In this document: in pieces, positions 18,995-20,041 of the stretch
Position numbering within the stretch: position 1 is the first letter of the stretch
Layout: each line of letters opens with the position of its first letter
DNA from: CAZYVA01 sp964650695
GTDB taxonomy: Bacteria; Bacillota; Clostridia; Lachnospirales; Lachnospiraceae
Reading direction: 5' to 3'
Length of the DNA: 20,041 nt
NCBI GenBank assembly: GCA_964650695.1
Contig: CAZYVA010000026.1
Span: forward strand, 1 to 20,041
The notes under the pieces: generated by a model
The model's database searches: none
Told to the model about the DNA's origin: nothing
What the model saw: the letters and a program-made list of their open reading frames with translations, nothing else
Translations under genes and position numbers: made by a program

Positions 18995-20041
18995 TTATAC
19001 CTTGAAATCTTCTTCTTTCAGAATAACCCGGTCCGCTTCATCCGTCCCTTTCCCGAACATCTTCCTTGCCAAATGTTTAACATTCGCTTTCTGTGAATGT
19101 TCGATCGCTTCATCCATGATTTCCTTCACTTCCGCGACTGAAACCGCATGATCTTCCCTCTGAAGCACATCAATCCGGCTATACAAAGCCAGTATCCCCA
19201 TCTCATCCAGCTTATAGCCATTCTCCTTCGCGTAGGTTTGTCCAAACGTGACCAGCTCATCATTGACAAAGACCGGCAGTTCCAGCCTGGATGTGAATTT
19301 ACGCTTAAATTCAGGATTGGCCGTCAATATCCGCTCCAACGGTTTTCGCTGGTCTTCCAGCACGAACAGCATCTCGCCGGTCTTCCTCTCCATCAACTGG
19401 TTCAGTTCCCGGATGGTCCTCGTGTTCAGCTTGCCCGCTTTCTCTACAATGATTGCGCCGCCCCGGAGTTTTTGGATGATGTTTCCAAGCTCCTTTTTAT
19501 TCAAAGAGTCTCCCGTTACGATCGCGACCTTGCCCTGCTTGAGGTTCCGCTGTTTCTGGATAGCCTTTACGATATCTACCGCCAATACCGTTTTCCCGGA
19601 TCCTTTTCTTCCGATTACCAGGAGATTTCCGGTTTTGGACGTCCCTTCTCTCTTTTCCCTGCGGTCATTGTCCAGTACTTCCACGATCTGCTCGCTCATC
19701 CCCCGGACTGGCACAAAGTAAGAAAACAGCTTTTTCTGTTCCTCCGTCAAGCCAACTTTCAGTCCGATCTCACTAGTCGCGCTCAAATCATATCTCCCGG
19801 TTACAACAAATCCGGTATCAAATGGGACCCCTCCGCCTTTTGCCTTTTTAAACCGTTTCTGGATTTCTTCCTCGGATGGCTCTTCGATCTCGATGGGAAC
19901 TTCTTTTGCAGGTCTTCTTTGTGTGGACGTTCTCTGTGGGGATTTCTTCCCTGGAAGCTTCGCTTCCTCAAAGTCCTCTTCCTCAAAGTCCTCTTCTTCG
20001 AAGTCCTCTTCCTCGAAGTCCTCTTCCTCGAAATCCTCCTC
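18995..20041 (-). CDS. CbxX/CfxQ-like AAA protein with acidic repeat region (partial, N-terminus outside window)
   Basis: The visible 348 residues are the C-terminal part of a larger protein; the frame is open to the window edge. It begins with at least five EEDFE repeats (15-base DNA units), then a basic/Pro linker (AKLPGKKSPQRTSTQRRPAK), a short GGGVPFDTGF segment and an AAA-like domain. Walker A is GRKGSGKT at about 144-151. The Walker B place reads AIIVEKA (196-202) instead of the usual hydrophobics-DEA, and NPEFKRKF (242-249) stands where CbxX proteins have NPGLxSRF. This suggests nucleotide binding with impaired hydrolysis. A TTG at 19786 is not a start: protein-like sequence continues upstream in frame. 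CbxX-like AAA proteins remodel partner proteins; the partner here is unknown. Confidence 0.75.
   Translation of the reverse strand, partial: EEDFEEEDFEEEDFEEEDFEEEDFEEAKLPGKKSPQRTSTQRRPAKEVPIEIEEPSEEEIQKRFKKAKGGGVPFDTGFVVTGRYDLSATSEIGLKVGLTEEQKKLFSYFVPVRGMSEQIVEVLDNDRREKREGTSKTGNLLVIGRKGSGKTVLAVDIVKAIQKQRNLKQGKVAIVTGDSLNKKELGNIIQKLRGGAIIVEKAGKLNTRTIRELNQLMERKTGEMLFVLEDQRKPLERILTANPEFKRKFTSRLELPVFVNDELVTFGQTYAKENGYKLDEMGILALYSRIDVLQREDHAVSVAEVKEIMDEAIEHSQKANVKHLARKMFGKGTDEADRVILKEEDFKV

Noticed and set aside
18995..19786. AAA protein starting at a TTG at 19786
   Set aside because: The frame stays open and protein-like to the window edge, with EEDFE repeats, so the gene is partial and starts outside.

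Overview
The window looks like chromosomal DNA of a Gram-positive anaerobe of the class Clostridia, most likely a Lachnospiraceae-type gut bacterium. This is inferred from strong GGAGG-type ribosome binding sites, consensus TTGACA/TATAAT promoters, a type III glutamine synthetase, a VanW/peptidoglycan-binding protein, a HAAS-domain membrane protein and a DUF4317-like protein. Two runs of N (227-236 and 13279-13378) are assembly gaps. I see no integrase, transposase, phage or plasmid backbone, and no CRISPR array.

Layout. (1) 1-640: a minus-strand tRNA operon (Pro-Gly-Arg-[gap]-His-Gln) driven by a perfect consensus promoter at 612-640. (2) 706-3045: a minus-strand operon of a THUMP-domain RNA methyltransferase, RdgB and a YfcE-like phosphodiesterase, with its own promoter. 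(3) 3147-3712: a small Asn/Ala/Ser repeat protein and a candidate plus-strand small RNA with promoter and terminator. (4) 3712-7523: a HAAS-domain membrane protein, glutamine synthetase III and class II fructose-bisphosphate aldolase, all minus. (5) 7557-8984: a cytoplasmic GH13 amylase on plus, divergent from the aldolase, with a leader containing two hairpins. (6) 8967-10863: tyrosyl-tRNA synthetase and a zinc-ribbon tail-anchored protein, minus. (7) 10902-14379: a TetR regulator and two G3E (COG0523) GTPases bracketed by two copies of a structured MITE-like repeat. (8) 14457-18399: ornithine cyclodeaminase-family enzyme, HAD phosphatase, VanW protein and DUF4317-like protein, all minus. (9) 18554-20041: a small coiled-coil protein (plus) convergent with the C-terminal part of a CbxX-like AAA protein (minus) that runs off the window.

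How the parts fit. Most genes are housekeeping: tRNA and tyrosyl-tRNA supply, nucleotide-pool cleaning, rRNA methylation, nitrogen assimilation, glycolysis and glycogen/maltodextrin use. The least ordinary block is 10.9-14.4 kb. There, a His-rich COG0523 metallochaperone-type GTPase is followed by a second G3E-like protein whose C-terminus resembles the DUF1980 (YcgQ) domain, suggesting a metal (probably zinc) handling module. The repeat beside it keeps a perfectly paired 16-19 bp stem whose sequence differs completely between copies. Other points worth checking are the candidate small RNA at 3.6 kb, the NASN-repeat protein, and the AAA protein with a degenerate Walker B and EEDFE repeats.
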